A stretch of 19,276 bases of DNA from Actinomycetota bacterium (GTDB lineage Bacteria; Actinomycetota; Thermoleophilia; Gaiellales; Gaiellaceae), in NCBI GenBank assembly GCA_005883245.1, contig VAXT01000168.1, positions 1,827 through 21,102 of the forward strand, written 5' to 3'. This document shows positions 1 through 9,257 of this stretch, in pieces. The translations under genes were made by a program, and so were the position numbers. Positions within the stretch are counted from its first letter, which is position 1. Every line of letters begins with the position of its first letter. A model generated the notes under the pieces. The model was not told where the DNA came from, ran no database searches, and saw only the letters and a list, made by a program, of their open reading frames with translations.

Positions 1-387
1 CGGGCCGATCCCGAAGGTGACGACGCAGTCGCGGATCGCGTCCACGTAGCGCTTCTGGGTGACGGTCTTGGGCGCGATCTTCTTGCCGCGGTGGCGCCAG
101 ACGACGTCCTCGAACACCTCGCGGACGTCCTCGACCTGCTCGAGCGCGCCGAGCACCGCGTCGACCGTGGACGGGCCGATCTCGTGGCCGCCCTCGGCGA
201 GCTCGACGAGCTCGTCGACCACCGCACGGGCCTCGGTCACGCGTTCGTCGTCGCCCTCGATCGTCAGGCGGTTCCCGCGCAGGCGGACCGTGACGCGCAG
301 GCGGTCGCGCAGCGCGTCGAGCACGCCGTCGCCGATCGCCGCGAGCTCCGCAGCGACGTCGTTCGAGACATCGAGCACCTGCTGCAT
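1..387 (-). CDS. phoH: PhoH-family ATPase, N-terminal part (C-terminus beyond window)
   Basis: Reading the minus strand from the ATG at 385-387 gives 129 codons open to the window edge. The protein starts MQQVLDVSNDVAAELAAI and reaches the sequence KTVTQKRYVDAIRDCVVTFG followed by IGP, just where PhoH proteins enter the Walker A loop (normally GPAGTGKT). The N-terminal 80 or so residues fit the KH-like nucleic-acid-binding domain of this family. PhoH/PhoL proteins are cytoplasmic P-loop ATPases linked to RNA metabolism, often encoded beside the rRNA-processing nuclease YbeY, which could lie beyond the left edge. The catalytic domain is not visible. There is no clear Shine-Dalgarno sequence, but a -10-like TACACT ends 7 bases before the ATG, suggesting a leaderless transcript. 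Identity is from the conserved segment before the P-loop and from its neighbours yqeY and the HIT gene. Confidence 0.88.
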   Translation of the reverse strand, partial: MQQVLDVSNDVAAELAAIGDGVLDALRDRLRVTVRLRGNRLTIEGDDERVTEARAVVDELVELAEGGHEIGPSTVDAVLGALEQVEDVREVFEDVVWRHRGKKIAPKTVTQKRYVDAIRDCVVTFGIGP

Positions 388-394
388 GGCCCGA

Positions 395-400
395 AGTGTA
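395..400 (-). promoter_or_regulatory. Candidate -10 element for phoH, leaderless spacing
   Basis: On the minus strand the hexamer TACACT (4 of 6 to TATAAT) is followed by 7 bases and then the phoH ATG, so transcription would start at or next to the start codon. No good -35 hexamer is seen at 16-18 bases. Inferred from spacing and absence of a ribosome binding site. Confidence 0.4.
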
Positions 401-447
401 GGCCGCGGCCCTTCGCGCGCCGTCACGGTTTCGGCTCAATTGCGCCA

Positions 448-476
448 CAGACACGCGTGGATTTCGCCGATACGAT
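448..476 (+). promoter_or_regulatory. Candidate sigma70-type promoter for the SUKH-HEAT gene
   Basis: CAGACA (448-453, matching the GACA part of TTGACA) is separated by 17 bases from TACGAT (471-476, 4 of 6 to TATAAT). The start site would fall near 483, immediately before a strong Shine-Dalgarno sequence at 487-492. The 133-base gap between the divergent phoH and SUKH-HEAT genes therefore seems to hold two back-to-back promoters. Confidence 0.35.
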
Positions 477-486
477 CGGCTTGGGG

Positions 487-492
487 AGGAGG
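487..492 (+). promoter_or_regulatory. Strong Shine-Dalgarno that fits a short leader ORF rather than the main ATG
   Basis: AGGAGG lies 6 bases before the GTG at 499 but 28 bases before the ATG of the SUKH-HEAT gene at 521, too far to serve it directly. From the GTG, nine codons (VPTQGLPND) run to TGA at 526-528, overlapping the main start. This favours translational coupling, or an indel that separates the true GTG start from the main frame. Confidence 0.5.
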
Positions 493-498
493 TTGGCT

Positions 499-528
499 GT
501 GCCTACCCAAGGGTTACCGAATGACTGA
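499..528 (+). CDS. Possible 9-codon leader peptide overlapping the SUKH-HEAT start
   Basis: GTG at 499 opens a nine-codon frame, VPTQGLPND, ending at TGA 526-528. It has a near-ideal Shine-Dalgarno (AGGAGG, 6-base spacing) and its stop lies five bases into the ATG-initiated frame at 521. The main ATG lacks its own ribosome binding site, so ribosomes ending here could restart at 521. I do not recognise the peptide and see no attenuator hairpin. The alternative is that 499 is the true start of the SUKH-HEAT protein and a base is missing between 501 and 526; other frame breaks in this window make that realistic. Confidence 0.3.
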   Translation: MPTQGLPND

Positions 529-1449
529 TTGGCGCGAGGTTCTCCAGCGGCTCGGGGTCGAATCGAAGCCGGGTGCGTCCGAAGACGAGCTGCGCGCGGC
601 TGAAGCGCGACTGGGCGTCTCGCTCCCGCCGGACTACCGGGCCTTCCTCCACGCGACGAACGGCCTCGATGGGCTGGCCGACTGGGTGACGCACCTGCGC
701 CCAGCGGCCGGTCTGGCCTGGCTGCGAGACGAGGATCCTGAGCTGACCGAGTTGTGGAGCGCCGAAGCGCCCGAGGACGACTCGCTCGCGCAAACGCTCG
801 TCCTCAGCGACGAGGAAGACGGCGCGCGCGTCCTGCTCAACCCTTCGGTCGTAGGCGCCGACGGCGAATGGGAGGCGTGGTTCTTCGCGCACTGGGTCCA
901 GGCGCGGAGCCGTTCCCCTCATTCCGGGACCTCGTCGAGGAGTTGCACGCGCGGCAGGTCCGGAATGAAAAGGCGGCGCGTGGCGAGCCCACGCCGCAAG
1001 TCGCGCCATCGCTCGGTGTCGAGAGCGATGACCTCGACGGGCTCATCGCAGCTCTCCGGCGCCCGACGCCTGAGGATCGCGCGATGGCGCTCAGCGGCCT
1101 TGCGAACCTGCGTGACCCCTCGGCCGCGCAACCCGTCATCGAGCGACTGCTCGATGAGGCGGAGGACGACTACGTCCGCGAGACGGCGGCTCGGACACTC
1201 GGGCAACTGCGAGACGGGCGCTCGGCCGAGGCATTGATCTCGATCCTCCGCGTCCCGTATCCGCAGGGGCGCCGGTTCGACAACCGCTCCGAGGACCAGG
1301 AGCGCGCGATCGGTCTCAAGCACGCTGCCCGTCAGGGCCTGATCGCCCTCGGCGACACCGCCCGTCCGCAGCTCGTGGCCGCGCTCGACGAGCCCGACTC
1401 GGACTTCGTCGCCGAGGTGCACCAGACGCTTGAGTACCTGGACCGCTAG
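521..1449 (+). CDS. SUKH (SMI1/KNR4) domain protein with C-terminal HEAT repeats, frame broken near 899
   Basis: From ATG 521 the protein begins MTDWREVLQRLG and shows a SUKH/SMI1-KNR4 fold pattern: an N-terminal helix, then LGVSLPPDYRAFLHATNGLDG, a glutamate/aspartate-rich middle, and a strand ending WEAWFFAHWV near residue 125. The frame then fails. One base further over it resumes as PGAEPFPSFRDLVEEL, the usual SUKH C-terminal helix, and runs to TAG 1447-1449. One extra C in the GTCC at 896-899 joins the two into about 309 residues. The second half has helical HEAT/PBS-lyase-type repeats (DRAMALSGLANLRDP, YVRETAARTLGQLRDG, HAARQGLIALGD). SUKH proteins often act as immunity proteins against toxins, and HEAT repeats bind proteins, so binding a partner is a reasonable guess. 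No toxin gene is near. It converges on yqeY with a 4-base overlap; a small GCGAG/CTCGC hairpin (1450-1462) follows the stop. Confidence 0.75.
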
Positions 1450-1889
1450 GCGAGCTTCTCGCGGACGAGCTGGCTCACCGCAGCCCCGTCGGCGCGGCCT
1501 GCGACCTGGGGCATCACGTCGGCCATCACCCGGCCGAGGTCGCGCATGCTCGTCGCCCCGCACTCGGCGATCGCGTCGTCGATGATCGACTCGACCTCCT
1601 CCTCGGACAGCGGCTCCGGCATGAACTCCTGGATGACGTCCAGCTCCTGCTCTTCGGCCTCGGCCCGCTTCTCGTTCCCCGCCTCGCGGAATGCCTCGGC
1701 CGCTTCGACCCGCTTCTTGCGCTCGCGCTGCAGCACCTGGAGTTCCTCCTGATCGTTGAGCTCCCGCCGGAGCTCCTTCTCGGCCGAGCGCAAGTTCGAA
1801 AGGATCAGGCGCAGCGTGTCCCGACGCGGAGCGTCGCGCTCCCGCATCGCGACCGCGAGCTCTTCCTCGATCTGGGCGATCAGGCTCAT
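1446..1889 (-). CDS. yqeY: GatB/YqeY domain protein
   Basis: A 147-residue protein starting MSLIAQIEEELAVAMRERD, full length for the YqeY family. It shows the family pattern: an N-terminal helical hairpin with RRDTLRLILSNLRSAEKE, a charged helix ending near QEFMPEPLSEEE (around residue 90), and a small C-terminal helical domain like the tail of the GatB amidotransferase subunit. YqeY proteins are tRNA-amidotransferase-like accessory proteins of unproven function; a link to tRNA or aminoacylation is inferred from the GatB-like tail. The start overlaps the upstream HIT gene stop in an ATGA, implying translational coupling. It is last in the operon, and its stop overlaps that of the opposing SUKH-HEAT gene, so there is no room for a conventional terminator. 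Confidence 0.93.
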   Translation of the reverse strand: MSLIAQIEEELAVAMRERDAPRRDTLRLILSNLRSAEKELRRELNDQEELQVLQRERKKRVEAAEAFREAGNEKRAEAEEQELDVIQEFMPEPLSEEEVESIIDDAIAECGATSMRDLGRVMADVMPQVAGRADGAAVSQLVREKLA

Positions 1890-2215
1890 CCGGGCATCCC
1901 CGTCATGCGCCCGCCGAGCACGTGCCAGTGCAGATGGAAGACCGTCTGCCCGCCTCCGGGCCCGACGTTGACCATGACCCGATAGTCGTCGAGCCCCGCC
2001 TCGCGCGCGGTCTCGGCCACGAACGCCAGCATTCGCTGCACCTCGTCGGCCGGGAACTCGCCCACGTCGCGGAACGTCTCCACGTGTCGCTCGGGAATCA
2101 CGAGCAGATGCGTGTCCGCGCGAGGATTGATGTCCTTGATCGCCGCGAAGCCGTCCGCCTTCCTGACGTGATCTCCCTCCGCATAGAGCTTGCAGAAGAG
2201 GCAGTCAGACGGCAC
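1886..2215 (-). CDS. HIT-family (HINT-like) nucleotide-binding protein
   Basis: A compact 109-residue histidine-triad protein. The N-terminal CLFC (residues 5-8) is the zinc-type CxxC seen in many HINT proteins, followed by THLLVIPERHVETFRD and the catalytic triad HLHWHV at residues 94-98 (HxHxH). HIT proteins are cytoplasmic nucleotide hydrolases or transferases that act on nucleoside phosphoramidates and aminoacyl-adenylates. Gene position between mtaB and yqeY, both linked to tRNA, would suit clean-up of aminoacyl-AMP, though that is inference. The start ATG overlaps the end of mtaB by 11 bases and the stop overlaps yqeY by 4 bases, so it is well inside the operon. Length and motif are normal for the family. 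Confidence 0.93.
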   Translation of the reverse strand: MPSDCLFCKLYAEGDHVRKADGFAAIKDINPRADTHLLVIPERHVETFRDVGEFPADEVQRMLAFVAETAREAGLDDYRVMVNVGPGGGQTVFHLHWHVLGGRMTGMPG

Positions 2216-3398
2216 CGACGATCCCCTCCTCGGCGACGCCGACAGCGCGCACCGGCACGAGCTCGCCCACCGGAGCCGACTCGTCGACGAGCCACGGCGA
2301 GTAGTCGTCGCCGTATCCGCGTCCGGCGCGATCGACCAGCACCTGATCCGTGCCGCCCACTTTCGATAGCCACCACCGCAGGCACGCCGCGTGCGAGTCG
2401 GCGCGCAGCCGTGCGCCGCGGCGCTTCTTCACCGCCACGGGAACCGTGTCCTCCAAGGCGGTCGCCGTCCCGGGCCGCGGCGAGTATGGGAAGACGTGCA
2501 CCTTCGTGATACCTGCCGCGGCCAGCACGCGGCGCGTGCGTTTGAAGGCCTGCTCGTCCTCGGCGGGAAATCCGACGATCACGTCCGCGGTGAGGTTGAA
2601 GTCGGCGAGCGGCTCGAGCCGCCGAAGATACGTCTCGGCCGTGTAGCGCCGCCCCATCGAGCTCAGCACCCGGTCGTCGCCGGACTGCAGCGGCACGTGC
2701 AGGTGCCTGGACACGGTCGGCGTCTCCCGGAGCGCACGCACGAGCTCCTCGTTCACGTGGTTGACCTCGATCGAGGACAGGCGAAGGCGCTTCAGCCCCG
2801 GTGTTGCCCCAGCCTCGCGAACCAGGCGCGCCAGGGTGTAGCCGCGCTCGCGGTCGCGGAAGCACCCGAGGTTGATCCCCGTCAGCACGACCTCGCGATG
2901 GCCCTGCTCGACCCGCTTGCCGACCTCCCGCAGAACCGCGTCGGCGCTGCGGCTGCGCGAGGCTCCGCGGACGAGCGGAATCACGCAGAACCGGCACGAG
3001 AAGCTGCACCCGTCCTGGACACGCACGAACGCCCGCACGCGGTCGAGCCGCGCATCGGCCTGCACGCATCCGATCGCGCCGACGTCCCGCGCGACGAACG
3101 CCGGCGTGTCCTCGGCCGACCGCGAGACGACGGTCACGTTCTCGGGGAGGCCGTCGAGCGCGTGCTCGAGGTTGGCCCCGCAGCCGGTCACGTACACACG
3201 ACGATGGGTTCGCGCAGCTCGCGACGCGGCCTGCCGCGACTTGCGCACAGCCTCGTTCGTGACGCAGCACGTATTGACGACCGCGATCTCGGCCCCACGG
3301 CCCTCCTCGTGGCCGTCTCGAAGCAGCGCCTCGCGGATCGCGTGCGCATCCGAGTGCGAGACCTTGCAACCGAGGAAGCGAACGGAGAACGTCCCCAC
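2205..3398 (-). CDS. mtaB: tRNA (t6A37) methylthiotransferase MtaB, radical SAM
   Basis: A 397-residue MiaB-type methylthiotransferase that would convert t6A to ms2t6A at position 37 of ANN-decoding tRNAs. The N-terminal UPF0004 domain has its cluster cysteines at C11 (FLGCKVS), C44/C45 (VVNTCCVTN) and C73 (YVTGCGA). The radical SAM motif CxxxCxxC is C131-C138 (CSFSCRFC). Later motifs GINLGCF, IEVNHVNEEL and HVPLQSGDD are typical; a short C-terminal TRAM-like region follows from about residue 335. The GLGCKV-like opening and lack of an earlier start support GTG 3398, 12 bases after prmA. The Bacillus orthologue YqeV also follows the dnaJ-prmA genes, which supports MtaB over MiaB or RimO. The gene rsmE, usually between prmA and mtaB, is absent. 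Confidence 0.92.
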   Translation of the reverse strand: MGTFSVRFLGCKVSHSDAHAIREALLRDGHEEGRGAEIAVVNTCCVTNEAVRKSRQAASRAARTHRRVYVTGCGANLEHALDGLPENVTVVSRSAEDTPAFVARDVGAIGCVQADARLDRVRAFVRVQDGCSFSCRFCVIPLVRGASRSRSADAVLREVGKRVEQGHREVVLTGINLGCFRDRERGYTLARLVREAGATPGLKRLRLSSIEVNHVNEELVRALRETPTVSRHLHVPLQSGDDRVLSSMGRRYTAETYLRRLEPLADFNLTADVIVGFPAEDEQAFKRTRRVLAAAGITKVHVFPYSPRPGTATALEDTVPVAVKKRRGARLRADSHAACLRWWLSKVGGTDQVLVDRAGRGYGDDYSPWLVDESAPVGELVPVRAVGVAEEGIVGAV

Positions 3399-3410
3399 GG
3401 GACGCGGATG

Positions 3411-4148
3411 CTACTCGCGCCGGAACAGATCGGCCGACCATTGCGCCCTCGCGAGGCGGTCGGCGCGCGCGAATCCCGCGACCTCCGGCCGCTCGCCCCC
3501 GTAGTAGCCCGAGGTCACGAGCACCCGGCACCGAGCGGGCGGCTTCAGGCGCGAGATCGTGCGCAGATCGATGTTCGCGACCACGACCTCGGCTTCGGGA
3601 ATCGTCCCGGCGCCCGCTTCGAGCAGCTCCGCCTCGACGGCGACGCCGTTCGCCGCCGCATTCCGCCTCGTCGCCTCCACGGCCGCCTCGTCGAGGTCGA
3701 TGGCCGCCACCGGTTCGTAGCCGAGCTTGCGCGCCGCGATCGCGATGACACCCGAGCCGGAGCCGACGTCGAGGAGGCTCGCTCGCTCGAGCGTGTGCAG
3801 AAGCTCGATGCAGAGGTTCGTCGTCGGGTGCGCCCCGGTCCCGAACGCGAGCCCCGGGTCGATGACAACGGGCTCGAGCCCGGGTGTCGGCCGCTCCCAG
3901 GGCGGGCCGATCCAGAGCGACCCGATTTCGACCGGACGGTGAAAGCGCATCCACGCCTTCTCCCAGCCGTCCGGAACCGGCTCGACACGGACGTCCCCGA
4001 ACCGCGCACGGAGCCGCTCTGCCCCCGCCTCGTCGGTGAAGGCGACCAGCTCGGTCGCGTCGGCCCGGCCTAGCTCGGCGAAGCCGTCCGGAAACAGCTC
4101 GAGCATCGCCGCCGTCGCCACCTCGACGAGCTCGCCGGGGACGACCAC
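3411..4148 (-). CDS. prmA: Ribosomal protein L11 methyltransferase PrmA, short N-terminal domain
   Basis: A SAM-dependent methyltransferase with the PrmA signature FGTGAHPTT (residues 102-110 from the GTG) and the SAM-binding LLDVGSGSGVIAIA (from 125), followed by IDLDEAAVEATRRNA and VVVANIDLRTI. PrmA trimethylates ribosomal protein L11. The start is uncertain. GTG 4148 gives 245 residues and leaves an 17-base gap to dnaJ. Homology of the first strand (SLFRASVVVPGE) suggests initiation slightly earlier, and the only in-frame candidate there is CTG 4167-4169, which overlaps the dnaJ TGA as CTGA and gives 252 residues. Either way the protein is shorter than Bacillus or E. coli PrmA (roughly 290-310), mainly in the N-terminal L11-recognition domain. 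The methyltransferase motifs look intact. Confidence 0.9.
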   Translation of the reverse strand: MVVPGELVEVATAAMLELFPDGFAELGRADATELVAFTDEAGAERLRARFGDVRVEPVPDGWEKAWMRFHRPVEIGSLWIGPPWERPTPGLEPVVIDPGLAFGTGAHPTTNLCIELLHTLERASLLDVGSGSGVIAIAARKLGYEPVAAIDLDEAAVEATRRNAAANGVAVEAELLEAGAGTIPEAEVVVANIDLRTISRLKPPARCRVLVTSGYYGGERPEVAGFARADRLARAQWSADLFRRE

Positions 4149-4165
4149 GGAGGCGCGAAAGAGGC

Positions 4166-5284
4166 TCAGCGGAAGGCGCTCTTCAGCTTTTCGAAGAAGC
4201 CTTCGTCGGATCGGTACGTCTCCTCGGTCGCGGTCTGCTCGAACTCGCCGAGAAGACGCCGCTGCACCTCTGTGAGCTGCCGCGGGATGCCCACGTTGAC
4301 GAGGACGCGCTGGTCGCCGCGGCCGAAGCCGTGCAGCACGGGCATGCCTCGGCCACGCAGGATGCGGACGGACCCCGGCTGCGTCCCCGGCTCGAACTCG
4401 ACCTCCTCTTCGCCCTCGAGCGTCGCGATCGTCGCCCGCGCTCCCAGCGCGGCCTCGGTCATCGTCAGGTCGACCGTCGAATAGACGTCGTCGCCCTCGC
4501 GCACGAGCCGCTCGTGCGGCCGGATGTGGACGAGCACGTAGACGTCGCCCGCCTGACCGCCGAGCGCGCCGGCGTGGCCCTCGCCGGAGAGCCGGATGCG
4601 CTGCCCGTCGTGGATGCCCGGCGGAATCTGCACGTCGAGGCTCCGCTCCTCGAGCGTTCGGCCGGCACCCGAGCAGGCCTCGCACGGATGCTCGACGATG
4701 CGCCCGCTCCCGCCACAGCGCGCACACGGCTGCGCGCGGATGAACTCGCCGAGAGCAGTGCGCGTCACCTGCTGGACGCGGCCGGCTCCGCCGCAGTCCT
4801 CGCAAGTCGAGACGGACGTGCCGGGCTGGACGCCGTCGCCCCCGCACTCGGCGCAGCGCATCGCGACCTGAACCGGCACTTCGCGCGTAACACCCGTCGC
4901 GGCCTCCTCGAGGTCGATCTCGACCTCCGCCGCGATGTCCGCGCCCCGGGCTCTCCGCGGCCCGGTCGCGACGCCGAAGACGTCGTCGCCGAAGAACGCG
5001 GAGAAGATGTCGGCCAGGCTTCCGAAGTCGAAGGGCGTCGGCCGGAACCCGCCGCTTCGCAGCCCTGCATGCCCGAAGCGGTCGTACAGCTCCCGGGTCT
5101 CTGACTTCGAGAGCACCTCGTATGCCTCGACGACTTCCTTGAAGCGCTCGTCCGCGTCCGGCTCCGCCGAGACATCCGGGTGCAGCTCGCGGGCGAGCCG
5201 CCGGAACGCGCGCTTGATGTCGGCCCCGGTGGCCGAGCGCCCGACGCCGAGTACCTCGTAGTAGTCGCGACCGGTGGTCGCCAT
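4166..5284 (-). CDS. dnaJ: Chaperone DnaJ (type I, full zinc-finger)
   Basis: A 372-residue DnaJ/Hsp40 co-chaperone. The J domain spans residues 6-72 with HPD at 35-37, the residues that stimulate DnaK. A G/F linker (roughly 73-110: FDFGSLADIFSAFFGDD) follows. The zinc-binding region has all four CxxCxGxG repeats beginning at C144, C161, C187 and C201. The rest is the usual two substrate-binding beta domains (ERSLDVQIPPGIHDGQRIRL and onward). The start ATG shares one base with the hrcA stop (TGATG). Neither dnaK nor grpE is present, which in high-GC Gram-positives is typical of the second, hrcA-linked dnaJ (often called dnaJ2), the first lying with dnaK elsewhere. That paralogue status is inferred. 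Confidence 0.96.
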   Translation of the reverse strand: MATTGRDYYEVLGVGRSATGADIKRAFRRLARELHPDVSAEPDADERFKEVVEAYEVLSKSETRELYDRFGHAGLRSGGFRPTPFDFGSLADIFSAFFGDDVFGVATGPRRARGADIAAEVEIDLEEAATGVTREVPVQVAMRCAECGGDGVQPGTSVSTCEDCGGAGRVQQVTRTALGEFIRAQPCARCGGSGRIVEHPCEACSGAGRTLEERSLDVQIPPGIHDGQRIRLSGEGHAGALGGQAGDVYVLVHIRPHERLVREGDDVYSTVDLTMTEAALGARATIATLEGEEEVEFEPGTQPGSVRILRGRGMPVLHGFGRGDQRVLVNVGIPRQLTEVQRRLLGEFEQTATEETYRSDEGFFEKLKSAFR

Positions 5285-6327
5285 CAGTTGTCTTCGTAGA
5301 CCGCTTCGACGAAGCGGGAGAGCTCGTGCGCGGCGGCGCGCACGGATCGAATCGCCGTCTCGTAGTCCATGCGCAGCGGGCCGAGCAGGCTGACTGCTCC
5401 GAGTGTGCGCGTCGAGAGGCCGTACGACGCGCCGACGAGCGCGACATCGCGGAGGGCCGGGTTCTCGAGCTCGACCCCGACGCGGACGTACGGCCGCCGC
5501 GACCCGATTGTCTCCCCCAGCATCTCGAGGATCGCGGCCCGCTTCTCGAGCGCCTCGAGGAGCCGCTGACAGGCCTCCAGCTCATCCGCGCGCACCTCGC
5601 CGAGCAGGCTCGCGGCGCCGCCCACGTAGAGGCGCTGCTCGTCGTCACCCGTCAGCTCGGTGAACGCGGGACGCAGCAGCTCGAGAAACGCGCGCTCGCG
5701 GGCTGACAGCGCCGGATCGCCGAAGCGGCGGCGCAACGCGGCGCTCCCGAGCTCGAGCCCGGCAAGCGCCTCGTTCAGATACTCGCCCGCCCAGAGGGCG
5801 AGACCCGTGTCGACCGGGTCTGCGAGCGCGAAGATCCGCTTCGTCACCCCGCCCGTCGACGTGATCATCACCACCATCAGCACCTGGGGCTGGAGGACGA
5901 GCACCTCGATATGGCGCACCGTCGCCGTCTGGAGCCGCGGAGCGGAGACGAGCGCCAGCAGGCGGGTCGCCTGCGAGAGCGTCTCCGTCGTCTCCTGGAG
6001 TGCGGACTCCAGCTCGCTCCGCGCCGCCGCGAGGTCGAGCGGGAACGCGCCCGGACGCGGCTCGAGCCGCTCGAGCAGCGAGTCGGCGTAGAAGCGGTAG
6101 CCCGCCTCGGTCGGAACCCGGCCGGCCGATGTATGCGGATGGGTGAGCAGGCCGAAGCGCTCGAGCTCGGCGAGCTCGGACCGGACGGTCGACGGCGACA
6201 CGGTCATGCCCGCCCGCGTGACGAGGTTCTTCGAGCCTACGGGCTCGCCGCTCTCGACGTACTCCTCGACGACGTGCCGCAGGATCTCTGCCTGGCGCTC
6301 CGTCAGCCTTGTGCGTGCCTCAGTCAT
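5284..6327 (-). CDS. hrcA: Heat-inducible transcription repressor HrcA
   Basis: A 347-residue HrcA. The N-terminal winged helix covers about residues 1-75, with LTERQAEILRHVVEEYVESG, PVGSKNL, VSPSTVRSELAELERFGLLT and HTSAGRVPTEAGYRFY, all hallmark segments. The middle and C-terminal part is the GAF-like dimerisation region (e.g. VLQPQVLMVVMITSTGGVTKR). HrcA represses heat-shock operons by binding the CIRCE inverted repeat (TTAGCACTC-N9-GAGTGCTAA) with GroEL as co-factor. I looked for CIRCE before hrcA and before murJ and found none, so its targets are probably elsewhere. It starts 15 bases after hemW and overlaps dnaJ by one base, suggesting coupled translation of repressor and chaperone. Confidence 0.96.
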   Translation of the reverse strand: MTEARTRLTERQAEILRHVVEEYVESGEPVGSKNLVTRAGMTVSPSTVRSELAELERFGLLTHPHTSAGRVPTEAGYRFYADSLLERLEPRPGAFPLDLAAARSELESALQETTETLSQATRLLALVSAPRLQTATVRHIEVLVLQPQVLMVVMITSTGGVTKRIFALADPVDTGLALWAGEYLNEALAGLELGSAALRRRFGDPALSARERAFLELLRPAFTELTGDDEQRLYVGGAASLLGEVRADELEACQRLLEALEKRAAILEMLGETIGSRRPYVRVGVELENPALRDVALVGASYGLSTRTLGAVSLLGPLRMDYETAIRSVRAAAHELSRFVEAVYEDN

Positions 6328-6342
6328 CCTCTACAGGAAATG

Positions 6343-7463
6343 TTAGGCGAGGAGCTCCACGGTCACGGCGCCGCCGAGCCGCCGCCCGCGCGGAGTGAGG
6401 ACCAGGGTCCGGCGCCCGTTGCCGTCGGCGCTCAGGGTCGCAAGACCGAGCCGCTCGACGCGGCCGAGGGCGTCGTCGTCGACCGAGCGCCTCGCCTCGG
6501 ACAGCGGCAGTCCCGTGTCGAGCCGCAAGCCGAGCATCAGCCGCTCCTCGGCACGCGTGCGCGCGTCGAGCGCCTCGACCTCACGCGGAGGCGCCTCCCG
6601 ACCCGCCAGCGAGCCCAGGTAGGCGCGGAGCCGCGGCGCGTTGCGACGCCGTTGGTCGCCCAGCGTCGAAACCGCGCCGATCCCCAGACCGAGGTAGTCC
6701 CGCCCGAGCCAGTACGCGAGGTTGTGCTGTGCGCGGAGGTCACGTCCGTCGGCCTCGGCGAGGCAGAAGTTCGCTGTCTCGTACCAACGGTAGCCCGCCG
6801 CGTTCAGCCGCTCGACAACGAGGTCGAAGTAGCCCTCCATCGCCTCGGCCTGGCGTACGAGCTCCGCCCCGTGCGCGTGGGCGAACCTCGTCCCCTGCTT
6901 GGCCTCGAGCTCGTAGTACGAGATGTGCTCCGGTGCGAGCGCAAGCGCTTCGTCGATGTCAGCCGCGAGGGCGGCGGCGCTCTGGCCGGGAATCCCGTGC
7001 AAGAGGTCGAGTGAGATGTTGTCAAAGTTGGCATCACGAAGATGGTAGAACGCGCGCCGGACGACAGCGGGCGACGCCCTGCGCTCGAGCACGCGCAGGA
7101 GATCCGGCTGGAAGCTCTGCGCGCCGAGCGAGACGCGCGTCACTCCTGCGTCGCGCAGCAGCCGCGCCAGAGCGGGCGTGACGGTCTCGGGGTTCGCCTC
7201 TACGGTCACCTCCGCCGCCGAAGGCAACGCAGCCAGGAGCCGCCGCAACTCCCGGCCGTCGGTGAACGTCGGCGTGCCGCCCCCGAGGAACACCGTCTCG
7301 AGCCTCTCCGCGAGCAGGCCGTGCTCGAGCTCGAGCTCCGCCAGCAATGCGTCCACGTATCGGCCGTGCTGCCCCTCGCGTCCGACCACGGTCACGAAGT
7401 CGCAGTAGCCGCAGCGGTGCGCGCAGAACGGAAGGTGCACGTAGAGATGCCGGACGTGACCGC

Positions 7464-7467
<4 letters not shown>
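6343..7467 (-). CDS. hemW: Radical SAM protein HemW (HemN-like haem chaperone)
   Basis: A 374-residue radical SAM protein of the coproporphyrinogen III oxidase-like family. The cluster motif is C15-x3-C19-x2-C22 in HLPFCAHRCGYCDF, followed by VFLGGGTPT and EANPETVTP. The fourth cysteine right after the motif, typical of true HemN, is replaced by Asp-Phe, so HemW is the better name. HemW proteins bind haem and are thought to deliver it; many annotations as coproporphyrinogen dehydrogenase are over-calls. The C-terminal HemN domain (YHLRDANFDNISLDLLHG, ISYYELEAKQGT, NFC around W) is complete. The start ATG overlaps the lepA stop by four bases, a gene pair widely conserved in Gram-positives. Confidence 0.94.
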
Positions 7468-9251
<1,784 letters not shown>

Positions 9252-9257
9252 ACGAGT

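Noticed and set aside
59..520. Plus-strand frame running into the SUKH-HEAT gene from the left
   Set aside because: Ser/Arg/Thr-rich shadow of phoH; the protein only becomes family-like after ATG 521.
2098..5648. Very long open frames (over 550 codons) overlapping mtaB, prmA, dnaJ and hrcA in other frames
   Set aside because: Arg/Ala/Pro-rich composition without motifs, typical of open alternate frames in high-GC DNA. The real genes explain these bases. Only the 3411-4148 part of one is real, as prmA.
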